The translations under genes and the position numbers were made by a program. Of a stretch of DNA of 64,000 bases, positions 12,040-23,874 are shown in pieces (the stretch's first letter is position 1; every line of letters begins with the position of its first letter). Origin of the DNA: Ascocoryne sarcoides NRRL 50072 (Eukaryota; Ascomycota; Leotiomycetes; Helotiales; Gelatinodiscaceae); the NCBI GenBank assembly GCA_000328965.1, contig KB205950.1, positions 443,441 through 507,440 of the forward strand. Direction: 5' to 3'. The notes beneath the pieces were generated by a model. That model did not search any database. It had not been told where the DNA came from and was given only the letters and a program-made list of their open reading frames with translations.

Positions 12040-14755
12040 CCCGATAGCCACTCGGAACGGATGGTAGCTCTTGGCCATTTTGGGTCGACGAATTGGACTC
12101 GTTTTCGAGGCAGAATGGACGACGGCAAGTAGGGCAAAGGGATTCTCCAAAGAAGGAGGCAATGGGATGATCGGAGTTCCGAAGGCATAAACAGGGACGA
12201 GGGAAGATCTGCTCGATACCTTGGAGCTCGGCGGGATTAGGTTTGAACAGAGCAAAAAGAGGACCGCCGCGAAAGCGCAGATCAATGCGCAGGAAATGGT
12301 CGTTGCGGAGAGGCAGGTCGAGGACGAACATTGAGGAACGAGATCCTTCTGAGTTATATACTTAGTTTAGTCATCCGGTTGTTGAGGTGCTCTCCTTGAG
12401 GGAAGGACTGGAAGCAGTTTAGAAAAGGAAGGAGCGACCGAGGAGAGACTTACGCAGAGCCATGGACGCATCTATTCCAAGTTTGATCGTATTCGAAGGC
12501 TACGTCAAAGTAATGAGACTTGCAGCAATATAAGCGTGATAGCCGTCCAAAGGACGCGAGCATAGATGCAAGATTGAGGATCGGTGGTTGTGCGATCTGA
12601 TATGTACCGTGCTGGGAGTTCCAGAGAGGGAGGACTTACCAAGAAGCGCGAGCTGAGAGATTCAACAGCAGGTCAAGTGTTGCTTCGTTGAACTCGTGTA
12701 AATATGAAGAGGAGTGATGTTGAATGTTCGCGAATTGTTGTAATTGTTTTCGTTGTGGTGTTGTTGTTGACTTCGCCTCAGCTTGGAACTTCAGTGTGTG
12801 TGTGCTGCGAAGATTTGAAATAAATCTTAAATTGGACTAGCTCAATTCAAAAACACCCCCGATCAATTGTAGTTTGAGCTTGTAACTAGCGTACTTCAGA
12901 AGGTTCAGAAGTAATCGGTAAGTGTTCTCCAATTGCTTACACAGCTGGTAGGGGAACAGAGCCCGAAGTTTCAAATATTCTACAGGTGAATCAGCAAATC
13001 CAGAACAAAATGGTAAAATAGCCATGCTAGACAAGAAAGGAAGTTCTTAGAGCCGAGTGCAGATCTCTTGTGCACTAAGAAAGTCTTCTAAAGTTCCTGT
13101 CTTCAAAAGGGAGGACATTTCAGAAAGGGGTCTTAACCGAGAATCCACGGAATATCTTTTCACCGGCGATTCCCCTTACGCGCGTGAATAAAAGACAGAG
13201 ACACTACGCATAGTTGTTGACTTGAATCCCTGCGTCTTCCTTAGATCCATATTGTTCTTTAAACCCCTTTTGCGACAATGAAAAACTCAAGGATCATTTA
13301 GGAGCCTAATCTATCCAATTCACGTAGCCTAGGCTTTCACTAGCTAGCAGATGTTAGGCGTGCTCTTGACTTGGAGTCACTGGCTTGTTTTTAGTGATTC
13401 CGTTGTCAAACATACTTTCTACAAAGGATAGTCAAAAACGGAGGTAACTACAATCATATCAAAAGAGGCCATCACAATCGCAAAAAGCTCTCTCCCAGAG
13501 CAAACCAGCCTATTTACTCTAGTCCAATTTGCAGGCACTATATCCTTACCCTTCCTTTGACTCATTTGATTCGTACCAATGTCTACATTCTCTTAATGAA
13601 ATTAACAACAGTAGAATAAAGATGAGGCAAGATATCTACCTAGTCTGTTTGATTCACTTGATCTTATAACACTTGAATATCATTCTCCATAGTTTAAAAA
13701 TCCAACCCTGAGAAGTTTTCAAAAGTTGCGTCTTACTTAAAGAGCTCTCTTAGCCCACGTTAACTAGATCCATATATTAATAGTTTATAAATCTAGAGAA
13801 AGGAGAAATATAGAGAGCACAACAGTTTTTACCTCGTAAATAGTATGGCATTACTTTCAGACACCACGACAACAGATCGAATGAGCAATAAAAAGCCGAT
13901 GCAAAAATATTTCGTATTTCAATACATTTAAAAAAGAGATGTCTCTCTCCTAGTCTTCAAATGGCATACTTAAACGCCCCAGCCTTTCCTCATAAACTAC
14001 CGCTAGTCCATTCGCTTCTTCCTATCTTCGAGGCTCTTTTTATGTGCCACTTTCAACATATAAGAGATATTTATATCCAAGGCACAGCTATGTCTACCTC
14101 TTGCTTTATTCACCATATAAAATACACGATCCCTTCACTCTTAGATTAGAGATTATTAACTAATTGTTCATATGTTGAATACACATAACGAGTGAATGAA
14201 TAGATAAATTAGGGCATTCACTGTTGATTGTTCATTATGAAACTGACGTGTAGATTCACCACTTCTATATCTTAGGGTGAGTATAATAGATCTGAAAAAG
14301 ACGCAGAGTGCAGCTAGACAGGAGGAAGAAAGTTTCGCTTGCAACTCCACCTCGCAGGGGGTATTCTTAGTAGAATTCGGGGTGTAGCTTCATGTCTCTG
14401 AAATGCAAATAGACAATGAAAGTGTTATTCCATGGTTAGAGATATTTAGGCTGTAGAAGTTTTAATGAAGGGATATTAGCTACTTCTCTATCGCTTATAG
14501 AGAGCTCATCGAGGAACTTTTCTTCATTTTTTTTTGAATCGTTGAATTGTTTTCTCACCAGTCACCTCTCCGATATTCCGCCAGCGCATTCAGACTAGCA
14601 GTTCATACTTCTCAATCTCAAAATCCCACCAGTCCCCCGCCCTGAATTCGTATATATACTTTATCGAGCATGACTTTCAGCAATATGGATCAAACCCCTC
14701 TAGATTAGAGAAAATATCCTTTCTTCGAGATAGAATTTCTTTCCGGGGTTTAAAG
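12040..14755. other. Intergenic region upstream of the GH16 gene, AT-rich, no gene seen
   Basis: 12040-12780 probably holds the GH16 leader and promoter, with possible splice donors on the minus strand. 12837-14755 is AT-rich with only isolated short frames (12837-13034, 13961-14149, 14168-14350), none recognisable. The last part is the 3' flank of the hypothetical gene. No terminal inverted repeats or direct repeats were evident by eye. Confidence 0.5.
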
Positions 14756-16210
14756 TCATGAACTCACCTCGTCATCATCCCCTGCCAACGCCTTATCAAG
14801 AATAGCACTCAGGCTCCTCTCAAACACATCGTCTCCTCTCGCCCTCCCTCCAATTCCCTCATATCCCACAATATCTCTATGCTCCCCACCTTCATGTACA
14901 TTGACTCCATCCCGAGAACGCCACCCCGCCCAAACACTCTTCAAATCATCCTCACCTCCTACTATCACATCACCATCATCAAACTCGTCATCCACAGCTC
15001 TCGATCTCCATTGCTTTCCACTACTCATCTTAGGCAACACCAACGGTTTCTTAGCCTTCCTCTTTGGCTGCAATTCCATCTCTGCACCTCTCTTGCTTGT
15101 TTGTGGAACTTGGGCGGCACGTTTCGTAGCGAGCTGTTGTTCGTGGAAATACTTGGCCCAGTCTCGGTTGATGCTTTGAGGATGGCGGGGGTGGTCTTCG
15201 AAGTATGAAGATAGAGGCGCTGCGTCCGGGAGGTCTTCGCAGTCGGAATCGGTTTTGGGGGAGTGGGGAAATAGATTGTTGTCTGTTTGGGTTGGAAGGA
15301 ACCCATTTTGTTCAAATTTCTGAGCGTTGTAGTTATCGTCACTGGCACCTTCTCGGGATAAGTATGCTGCTGTTACAGGTCCTTGGCGTTTGGTTGGTTT
15401 GTTGCTTGAAGAAAAAAAGGGTAGTGGATGTTTAAATTGGTCGGTAGGTCTGCAACCTTCATCGTTGCTTTCAAACCTGGCCTGGTTTGTAAGTGACTCT
15501 TGTTGCAGGGGATCAAAGATCCATGGGAACAACGAGTCTGAATGCTTGGAAACACCTTTCCCATCTTTGTCTTGGGCTTTGATTGACTTCTTCTGTGGGC
15601 CACTAAAGCATGGGGACTGAAAGAACTCGTTTAAACGGATGCGAGCTTCCAATTCTCCAGTCTTGTCATTGAGGTCTAGTAAACCTCGTCTACTCTTGGG
15701 TGATGAAACTGTCGAGCTGCGCTTGGCTTGGCTTTTGGGTTCTGCTGTGGAACAATGAATAGGCAAGACCACCTGGGTAGCAAATGGTTGCGGGTTGATC
15801 AAAGGACTATGCAAGGTAGAATTGGTACTTATTTCTTGTGAGTTGTAATGAGATTCTAACTTGGATGGATTGCCATTTTTCGAGACTCGAAAGCCGGAAA
15901 ATGTACTATGTTTCCCATGCCTTATGGGTGTTAAGAATGTCTGCGCCGAAGAAGGCAGTTCATCGTCGAAGCTTGTCATATCGATTGCGTCCACACTTCG
16001 AGGGGTCGTTGGATCTACCTCCATCTTCCCGATCTCATTATGAGGAATAGGTGTCATGGTGAATGATGGTAGAGATGGTGATTTATACAGAGTGTGCTTG
16101 GTAAATAAGTCTGCATTTATGTTTTGCACGGTTGCATGACCAGCTGAGGAGATAGTTGGTGAGAGGGCCGATCTTGAAAAGCGAGTGGAAAGTTGTGGCT
16201 GCTGATTCAT
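14756..16210 (-). CDS. Hypothetical protein, 484 aa, mostly disordered, nuclear-like composition
   Basis: Not recognised. A single open frame of 484 aa, far longer than expected by chance here. It is rich in Ser, Pro, Asn and Gln and has no membrane segment or signal peptide. Features seen: an early DPTTPRSVDAIDMTSFDDELP segment, a SPKSRRGLLDLNDKTGELEARIRLNEFF block that may be helical, a basic stretch KRGAEMELQPKRKAKKP near residue 380 fitting a nuclear localisation signal, and an acidic C-terminus. Just before the stop, GAG|GTGAGT at 14768/14767 is a strong splice donor. Splicing to an acceptor at 14700 would replace the last residues by a short exon at 14661-14699, so the C-terminus is uncertain. 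It lies tandem to the GH16 gene, about 2.7 kb upstream of it. Function unknown. Confidence 0.6.
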   Translation of the reverse strand: MNQQPQLSTRFSRSALSPTISSAGHATVQNINADLFTKHTLYKSPSLPSFTMTPIPHNEIGKMEVDPTTPRSVDAIDMTSFDDELPSSAQTFLTPIRHGKHSTFSGFRVSKNGNPSKLESHYNSQEISTNSTLHSPLINPQPFATQVVLPIHCSTAEPKSQAKRSSTVSSPKSRRGLLDLNDKTGELEARIRLNEFFQSPCFSGPQKKSIKAQDKDGKGVSKHSDSLFPWIFDPLQQESLTNQARFESNDEGCRPTDQFKHPLPFFSSSNKPTKRQGPVTAAYLSREGASDDNYNAQKFEQNGFLPTQTDNNLFPHSPKTDSDCEDLPDAAPLSSYFEDHPRHPQSINRDWAKYFHEQQLATKRAAQVPQTSKRGAEMELQPKRKAKKPLVLPKMSSGKQWRSRAVDDEFDDGDVIVGGEDDLKSVWAGWRSRDGVNVHEGGEHRDIVGYEGIGGRARGDDVFERSLSAILDKALAGDDDEVSS

Positions 16211-19200
16211 TTTGTGAATGGAATATAGATTGTTGGTTGAGGCTAAGAACGAAGAGAAATATGACCTAAAATGGACGTGAGAATAGGAAAAGACAACCGT
16301 GATTTAGTGAATAAGATTTGTTGACTTTGTAAGATGAAGTAGTAAATGGTAAAAACGAGTGACAAGCAAAAGGACCTGTGAGTTGGCGCCACAGAAATAT
16401 GTTATTTCGTGATTGATGAGGTGAAGATGAGTTTTTCAAGTAGCTTGAGAGCAATCAGAAATACAGGATAGAAGCAAGTCCTGACGATGAATTTATTCAG
16501 GGAATGAGGTAGCGAGCAAGGCTGGCGTTGAACTTGTACTGAGAAATGACTGTATTGAGCAAAACCGAGTGCAACAATAACACCACAAAGCTGAAGACAT
16601 TTAATTGGAGTTGAAGTAGAACCATATCACAAGGAGACCGATATGGTTGAGTGGAATAAAGTGAAAAAAGAGAAGGCAAGCTAAAGGCCAAAGGTGAAAA
16701 TTTCACAATTTTCTCTATCTTCAAATATAACGCAAGGGTAAGCGGAGCTCATATACTAAATATATAGCTATCATAGATGGGAAGATAGATTCAGTTACTC
16801 AATTAGCCTCACAGCACTCTCAAGTCCTTACGTATACTAACTCCTGTCAAAGATGAGTTGAACTTATCTCTATAAAATAGCTACCAAATAGCTACAATAT
16901 CTCTTCCGCTACAGAAAAACCAGCGAGATTTAAAGTCTCCTACCTAAACCAAATCTCTAGCTAGTGATAGAAACGAGATCATAAGAATACCTGCCGAATC
17001 CTCTCCTGTAAATTAGCGAGATATGAGCCGAACAATGAGCTCTCTCTCCATTTCTACAAGTCAAATATCACCACGTTCCCCGACTCAAGGCCTGAATAAG
17101 TCTTATCCGCAAAACCAGACCTTTCGTTGAGCAAGAGTCAACACAATGTCCCATTTCTGAAAACCGAGAGTGGGTTGCTCACTCTCCCCACAGCTCGCTA
17201 GGTTCCTCCCTTTCCGGAAGCCCCAATTTCAGAGTGGGCTCTTCCCCAGAAATCAACTTTGCTTTTGTGGAGACTCTGCCCGGATGTATCATGACTATTG
17301 AGGCACAATATAAGGCACAATCAAGAAACAGCAGAGAGTAGAAAGCAAAGAGACTTGCTAGATAGACATAGAAACACGACAAAACCCTGCCCGACTTGTT
17401 AACATCCCCAACTTCATATCTTTGAAATCCCCACAACGCTATCCTCACATATCAAGCAACTAACATTTAAGAACCCTTTCTGCTAGAAAATCGTACATCT
17501 GACAGACAATCATCTCCACCACGGAACCACGAATTGGTAACCCAACTGATTGGCCTCCCCTCGAATCCCTGCCACAATCACAATCCCAATCACATCCATC
17601 CATCCACGCCATCCCACCACTTCCACCAACTGCACCTCCCAATCCAGTATCCGAGTATCACTCACCCCCCTCTACCCTCACATGCTGCCTCCCAAAGGTG
17701 GGCTGGCCCGAGGAATCACCCAAAGCAAACACTAATGCATGCAGCAAGACGCACCCCGTACGGAGTAGAAGTTCTAGAAATCATCTAGCTCCGTGACTTC
17801 ATTTATGATCAGACTTATATACCCACCCACCAGGCATCAACTTCAAACCCCTCTGTACTTGATCAATCAATCAACACCACCAGTGAGTTGCATTACCCAC
17901 TTACCCATACAAAAATCCAGTTGAATCCAATGCAAATACAATCCACGCCAGGATCCCAACCCCGCCTTTTTCCCCTTCCCCGCCACCAATCTCTAAATCT
18001 CAAACAAACATACTCAGCTAACCCTCCCCTCCTCCTCAAACAAACCTCTCATCCATTCATCCATCCATCTATCCATCCCATCCCAACCCAACAACATTCG
18101 GCCCGTTTTCCATTTCCTTAAGCACCTCACCCTCACCACCTCCCTCCTCCTCCGTAAACCCCAATCCAACCATCCAATCTATCCCCAACCCCAAACCCAG
18201 CGGAGAAACCCGAAAAACTCAAGACTTAACCCCGCCCCTTGCCCCTCAAGTACATGCTCTCGTACAGGTCTGTACCTGGTAGTTTGGATTCAAGTGACAC
18301 ACGCACTGCACTTAACCCCGCTAACCCCTCCATTGCATTCATCGTATATCATGTCATACCATCTTATCTCATCTATCTCAGCCCCTCTAACTCCTCTATT
18401 CTATCTCATCCCACCCCATCTCCTCCCATCTCATCCTCTTAACCTAACCTCATCCTCCCTCACCTCAAACCCACCCCTCCCACGATTTATCCTCCCTCCC
18501 CCTCTCCCTCTCCTCCATCCCCTCCATCCCCACCCCGTCCACCATCCGTGCCCGCCCATCCCCAACCCATCCCCAGCCCAGCTTCCCCTTCCAGAGCCAC
18601 CCCACCAAAAACCCCACCACAAAAAACGACTGTAAACCGCGCCACACCACACCACACCAGTAATCTAATTTATACATACTTACATACACACATACATATA
18701 TACATTACCCGCCCCTCCTCCACATCTCCCTCACACACACACATCCCATTAACTCGCAAGTACCTCTCACGTAGTATGAATGATAGGTAGATAATAAACA
18801 CAATAGGCCAACAACGAGAGATGAAAGAAGCCCATCCATCCATCCATCCATTCATCCCCAAGAACTGGAAATAGAACCAGAACCAGGAATAGAAACTCCA
18901 AAAAAGAAATCCAGACAGGCCAAACTGCAAACGATCTCTCAACCGAGGAACCATCTATACATGCATATTCAAGATCTCCATCAAGACGTACCTCCGTAGT
19001 GCATTACATTACATTGCACCGATACACACACACATACACACACTTATTCACATCACATCCTCCAATCAGTTGATATAAATCTTAATTTTTTTTTCTTAAT
19101 TCAATTCAATTCAGTTCAATTCAACTCAGCGGCGCAGGCAGCCCTCTTTCCCTCCTCCCTCCCCCATTGGAAACAAAACAACAACCTTGCTTGCCCCGAT

Positions 19201-19866
19201 CCGACCAAACCAACCAACCAACCAACCAAGTCCAACCCAACCCAAGCCCAGCCCGATGCTCGCCTTGCCAATCAATCAATCAAATCAGTTTATTTATTTT
19301 CCCCATTTAGTCCTTTCCTCCTTCCTTCCTTTCTTTCGTTCCCCCATCGGAGAAACGTATTTATTTATTCCCTCCCGTTCCCGTTCTACACCTTCCATGC
19401 CCGCCTATGCTATTTATTTGGAAAGAAAGGGGATTTTGGGGGGATCTGCCCAAATACCGACGAATTAGAAAAAGAAAAAAAGACAAAAAATTCAAGTCAC
19501 CACAGCGCCTTCCCGCCGTGTGGCTAAAGATCCCTCTCTGCAATGGAATATGACGGCTGATGAATCTCTCGTCCGGGTCTATAGGGTGTGTGTGTATATG
19601 GTAGATGTGTCAAGAGACAAAAAAAGAAAAAGTGGCTTTTTATGTTGGTATGGTATGTCGTATCGTAGGCGGCGATTGTATTGCGAAATGCTGCAAATGC
19701 TCTCTTTCATGTGCGCCTCGGTGCGTGCCAGGTCTGTGGGACGGTGGCGTGGAATATGTATTTCGTATCGTCATCAAACATGTCGTTTCGTTCGGGGGTT
19801 AGCGTCGGATCTCCTGGCTTCATGGTGGTGCGGTTGGAAGATGAGGCTCGTGATGTGGGGTTGGAC
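16211..19866. other. 3.7-kb intergenic region; C-rich low-complexity DNA
   Basis: 16211-17450 is the 5' flank of the 484-aa gene, AT-rich with short frames only. 17500-18730 is strongly C-rich on the plus strand (ATCC, CCTCC and ACCC runs) and poor in G. 18730-19340 continues with CA and CCAA runs. No coding frame is convincing; long frames such as 18294-18635 are Pro/His/Leu low complexity. Relative to the RasGEF gene this is the downstream flank and is G-rich on its sense strand. Confidence 0.5.
19208..19229. repeat. CCAA microsatellite
   Basis: About five tandem CCAA units inside the C-rich 3' flank of the RasGEF gene, followed by CCAACCCAACCC-type sequence. Confidence 0.8.
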
Positions 19867-22800
19867 TCATAGGAAGCCAGATTCAGCTAGGACCCTAGAT
19901 GGAACGGACTTGAGTAAGCACATTTCTTTCCCACTTGTAGGCTAGTCAATTGTGGCTTGCAGGCATTCTTATTGATAGCCTCAATTTGATTCACATGTAA
20001 TTGAATCCGCCGTAGGGTGACACGCTGTCCAGTCTAACATACCTCACAATCTTTTCATCTTCTCTCTCACGTGGCTCAACCAGCAAACTCTTCTCATACA
20101 TCTCATGCACATCCCCCGCTGCTTGCATATTGCTCAATATGTATTCTTGGAGCTCCGGGACTGGGGTTAGCGGGTAGGGCACGTTCTGATACTGCTGGAT
20201 ATCACGGATGACTTCTGCCGTCTTAGCACGTTTGGCGAAGTTAATCAGTGCAGACTTCTTTATGATCGAAGGAATACCATCCTCGATGAACGTGAGATCA
20301 GTCAGATAGACACCTAATCATATAAGCCAAAGCGGAGCAAGGAATTGAAAGATACTTACCGAAGAATGGTATACAGGGTGGGTTAGCAAGATGCAAACTC
20401 TCTCGGTATTCGCCAAAGTTCTTGGTGCTACCCATCAACCGGCGCATTGACTCCAGGACAGCTGTCGTCTTTGCGGGGACCAAATCCCAGGTCCGCTTCA
20501 AGCGATGGATCGGGGCTGTCCCGAGGGCGGATATAATAGACGTGAGTGTGGAGAAGTTGTTTAATTGGCGGCATTTCTACCGATGGTTAATATCAATCTT
20601 CCACAACGGGCTTTACAACTTACATCAGCCACGAGGACGAAATGCTTTATCACCACCACTCGTTTCTTGACATCCAGCTGGGTCAAGATCATTTCAGCCA
20701 CCCAGTTAGTCAGCTGGTTGGAGTGAAGAATGAGGGCTTTCACATTCGGCGCGGGTTCCGGATCATTCTCGCCAACCTTCTTTTGCCATGTCTTGTTGAG
20801 ACATTCCGTCGGCTTGATCTTACCGTAAAGCCTCGATTCGACAATTGTCAACTGGCGGGCAAACTCAGTGACATCAATGTCGAGGAATTTGAGTTTCTTC
20901 ATGTTTTTAGGCATGATAGGCGCAGGCGCAGCGGTGTTTAGTGTCAAAATGAGCCTCTTCGCGGTGGTGTCCGTTCCCTTCAATCGCTGCTCCAGAATCG
21001 CCATCAAGGGGCTGGACCCAGGGGTCTCTGTTGTCTTCACCGTGTCTCTGGCGAATGTATACACATCACGGATGAGAGCCTTGGTCTCCTCGTTTTGCTC
21101 TTCCATCCAGAAATTATCAAACCAACTCTTGAGAATGTTGACAACCCTGAATCTGATTGGCTTTTGTTTACGATCTCTCCAAATCTCGTAGTCCGACTGC
21201 GCCAAACCCTCGGGTGGTTGTATCTGGAAACGTTGCAATAACAATTCAAACAGTTCTCGTGCAGAAGTGAAAGACCGATATGTTAACAGGAAGGTGTTGT
21301 TGAAATTCGAGTCGAGCTTGTCGTGCCGGGTCAATTGCTCAACGAGCGCTAGTAAAGTTCCACCCTTCAATTGGGGGGGTTGGACTTTCGTATCGTACGA
21401 AATATCATCTTCGTGATCTAGCTTGAGGCAATCCGGCATCTCGTCCTCTCTGCGCATGGGCTCTTCTCCAAAGAATTTTCGGACCTTGGAATTTCCCCCC
21501 TCGCGGTAAGTAGCATTCGCTGGATCGCCCTCGGAATAAGATTGTGATGTGCCAGCAAGAGTTGGTCTAAAGACCGGAACAACGCGAGATTCACTGCGTT
21601 GGTGTGGTCGGTCAAGCGATGCATCGGCTCTGCGTGGTGGTGGCAGCCTTTCTTTTTGAAGAGACTGTTGCGGTGCTTGCTGCAAGGACATCTGCACCTG
21701 CTCAGCCAAAAGTTGCAGAGAAAATCCGACCTGTGAGGAGTTGGTCTCGAGCTGCCTTGCACATTGTCGAACGTAGGCGAGCCGGCCTTCGAGGGATTCT
21801 CCTCGTACTTCGGCCCACTCGTCTCCTAAAGGTCCAGCCACGGATTGGCATCCAAGAATCAAATCCGAAATATTATCGTAGAGACTTTGCTTATAAGCTG
21901 CAAAATCGACCAGCTGAGGGTTTTGAAAGCTGTTCCCGAGGGCCGACAAGTTGATGGACTCGACGGCGGCAACCCAGGGTTTGAACATCTCCAAGACCTT
22001 CTTAGCAGCCGAGCAAATATTGTTGCCAATGATTTCGTGCCGATGAGGCGAGATTATCTTCTCGGTAACGACTAGATGCTCCTCTAGCTTCCTGATGCTT
22101 GAAGTAAGCATGCGCTTCAGGTCATCTAATCGCTCCATCAAGCCGACATCCAACGTCGCCGACGGCTCAACAAGGCTCTCGTCTTCATCGAGGAAATTCG
22201 AGCTCAATGGATCTCGGGACCCAAGCCCGTTATTTTGCCAACTCCCACCGGTATTGCTTCCGAGAACAAATCCAGGCAATAGACGGGGAATCTCCTCTCC
22301 ACGCTGTTGCCTTGCAATTTCGACATAGCTGAACACCCCTTGCAGGACGCCGTCGGCCTCTTGCAAGCATTTTTGATATGATTCGGCATTGGGCCAGTCA
22401 GCGGCCGCAATATGTGAAGAGATGACCAATTTTGAGAACTTCGACATCATATCTCTAAAATGGGGATACAACGCCTTGTTCGTCGAGATGATCGAAGGCT
22501 GTCCGGAATGGTTGTCGGTGGTGCCCGACCCGGCGGCTAGCAGTAACCGTAGGTGATCCGAGATGTCTTCGGCTCGACGCACATATTCCGATCGATCCCC
22601 GTTGATGATTGCCTCTCGATACCGGTCCACTGCCCGCTTCATGTTTGCAACTAGTCTGTTCCAGGTCAGAGGCGCAGCGGAGCCATCGTCGAAGAACGAC
22701 CGAGGCAAGCTTCCCGCATGTGGCGGCCCGAGTGAGGGGTTCGTGAAGGATGTGGTCGACGGCCCAATGGTTGGCATAGCAGTCACCATGGACGAGTTGG

Positions 22801-23874
22801 GGTTGGAAAAGGGGTCGGCACGCGATCTTGTCATGGGCGAGGTTCCATTGATCGAGTCCATGGAGGTTGCGGGAGAAACCCCGTTGGAGATGAAAGACTG
22901 TTGAGGCTATTAAGTTAGTATAGGAAATGAGGGGAGGGAGCGAGCGCATCTGCACTTACATATGGGCTCTTTGTAGAAGCCATCATAATCGACTCGCCAT
23001 CGAGCTCCGATGCAGAGTTTCCCGACTCCTCGTCCTCGTCTTGCAGATAAGCTTGTGCCATCATCTCCGCTGGGGGTCTCGTCTTCTCCGGGACGTTGAC
23101 ATTCATGCGATCGCGTGGGCCATTCTCGGTCGTGGAAGAGGGGGATTCGAGTGGAAGTTCTATGCTACTCTGCCCCGTCTCCGTATTGAAATAGAATAGC
23201 CTCCCGTCCGGCGTCGCCTGCGGTATCCAGAAATCCGCTCTCGACTGTTTCCTAGAAGCCATGCCCTCGATCGGCAATTGCGTCACATCCTCTCTTTCGG
23301 ATTCCGTGTCGTCCTCCTCATACTGATCATCATATTCCTCCGTCTCCTCCTCTTCATCTTCGGCGTCCCCATCATCTAATTGCGCGTTGCCATTCTGATT
23401 CCCATCCAGAGCATCGTCCGGGTTCGCAATGACCTGGCAATAGTTACTTGGAAACCACCCTCGCACGCCGTTTATGACTCCATCCCACCAGCCACTCTCC
23501 AGCTGTGTGATAACCTGGATGACATCCCCTTCGTGAAAACTGAGACTCGTCCGATCATCTGCCTCGTAGTCATACAGCGCGCGCACATACATCTGCGGTG
23601 CCGGCGCGTTCCCTAGCAACGCATTCATGAGAGGCGGTGATCGGCGCGCCGCGGCGACGTTGGCTCTCTGCGTCGAAGCAAAGGATCCGTTGGCAGAAGA
23701 GGAAGGCGAGTAGTGGTAATGCGACGACTTGTTCGAGGCCGATAGTGGGGCGTCGCCGGCGTATTCCCCCACGGTTTCGGTGACCTGAGGCCCTTTGGAA
23801 GCGTAGCTGCTCTCAAATTTCGGGTGATCCTGCTGGTTATAGAAGATGCCGTTGTTGCGGATTGTCATGAGCAT
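19867..23874 (-). CDS. CDC25: Ras guanine-nucleotide exchange factor, Cdc25 type, with SH3 and WW-like domains
   Basis: Activates Ras by GDP/GTP exchange, upstream of cAMP or MAPK signalling. Exons (complement) 22960-23874, 20624-22906, 20360-20576, 20043-20313 and 19867-19894 give 1237 aa. Order of parts: SH3 at about 96-149 (YVRALYDYEADDRTSLSFHEGD, GWFPSNYC), acidic run about 168-196, WW-like segment about 215-243 (WIPQATPDGRLFYFNTETGQ), long linker, RasGEF_N from about 815 (GGTLLALVEQLTRHDKLD, TFLLTYRSF) and the catalytic RasGEF domain from about 975 (DIDVTEFARQLTIVESRLYG, VYLTDLTFIEDG). The last intron (148 bases) precedes a 28-base exon ending AESGFL, as fungal relatives do. The start at 23874 is the first ATG of the frame; an ATG two codons later is equally possible. 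Divergent from the zinc-finger gene 10.45 kb away. Confidence 0.9.

Noticed and set aside
12331..12470. Upstream ATG at about 12462 (minus strand) joined to a donor as first GH16 exon
   Set aside because: No in-frame junction to the signal peptide exon could be justified; kept as possible leader intron only.
18294..18655. Pro/Leu/His-rich and Gly/Trp-rich frames on opposite strands
   Set aside because: Both are direct translations of the C-rich low-complexity DNA.
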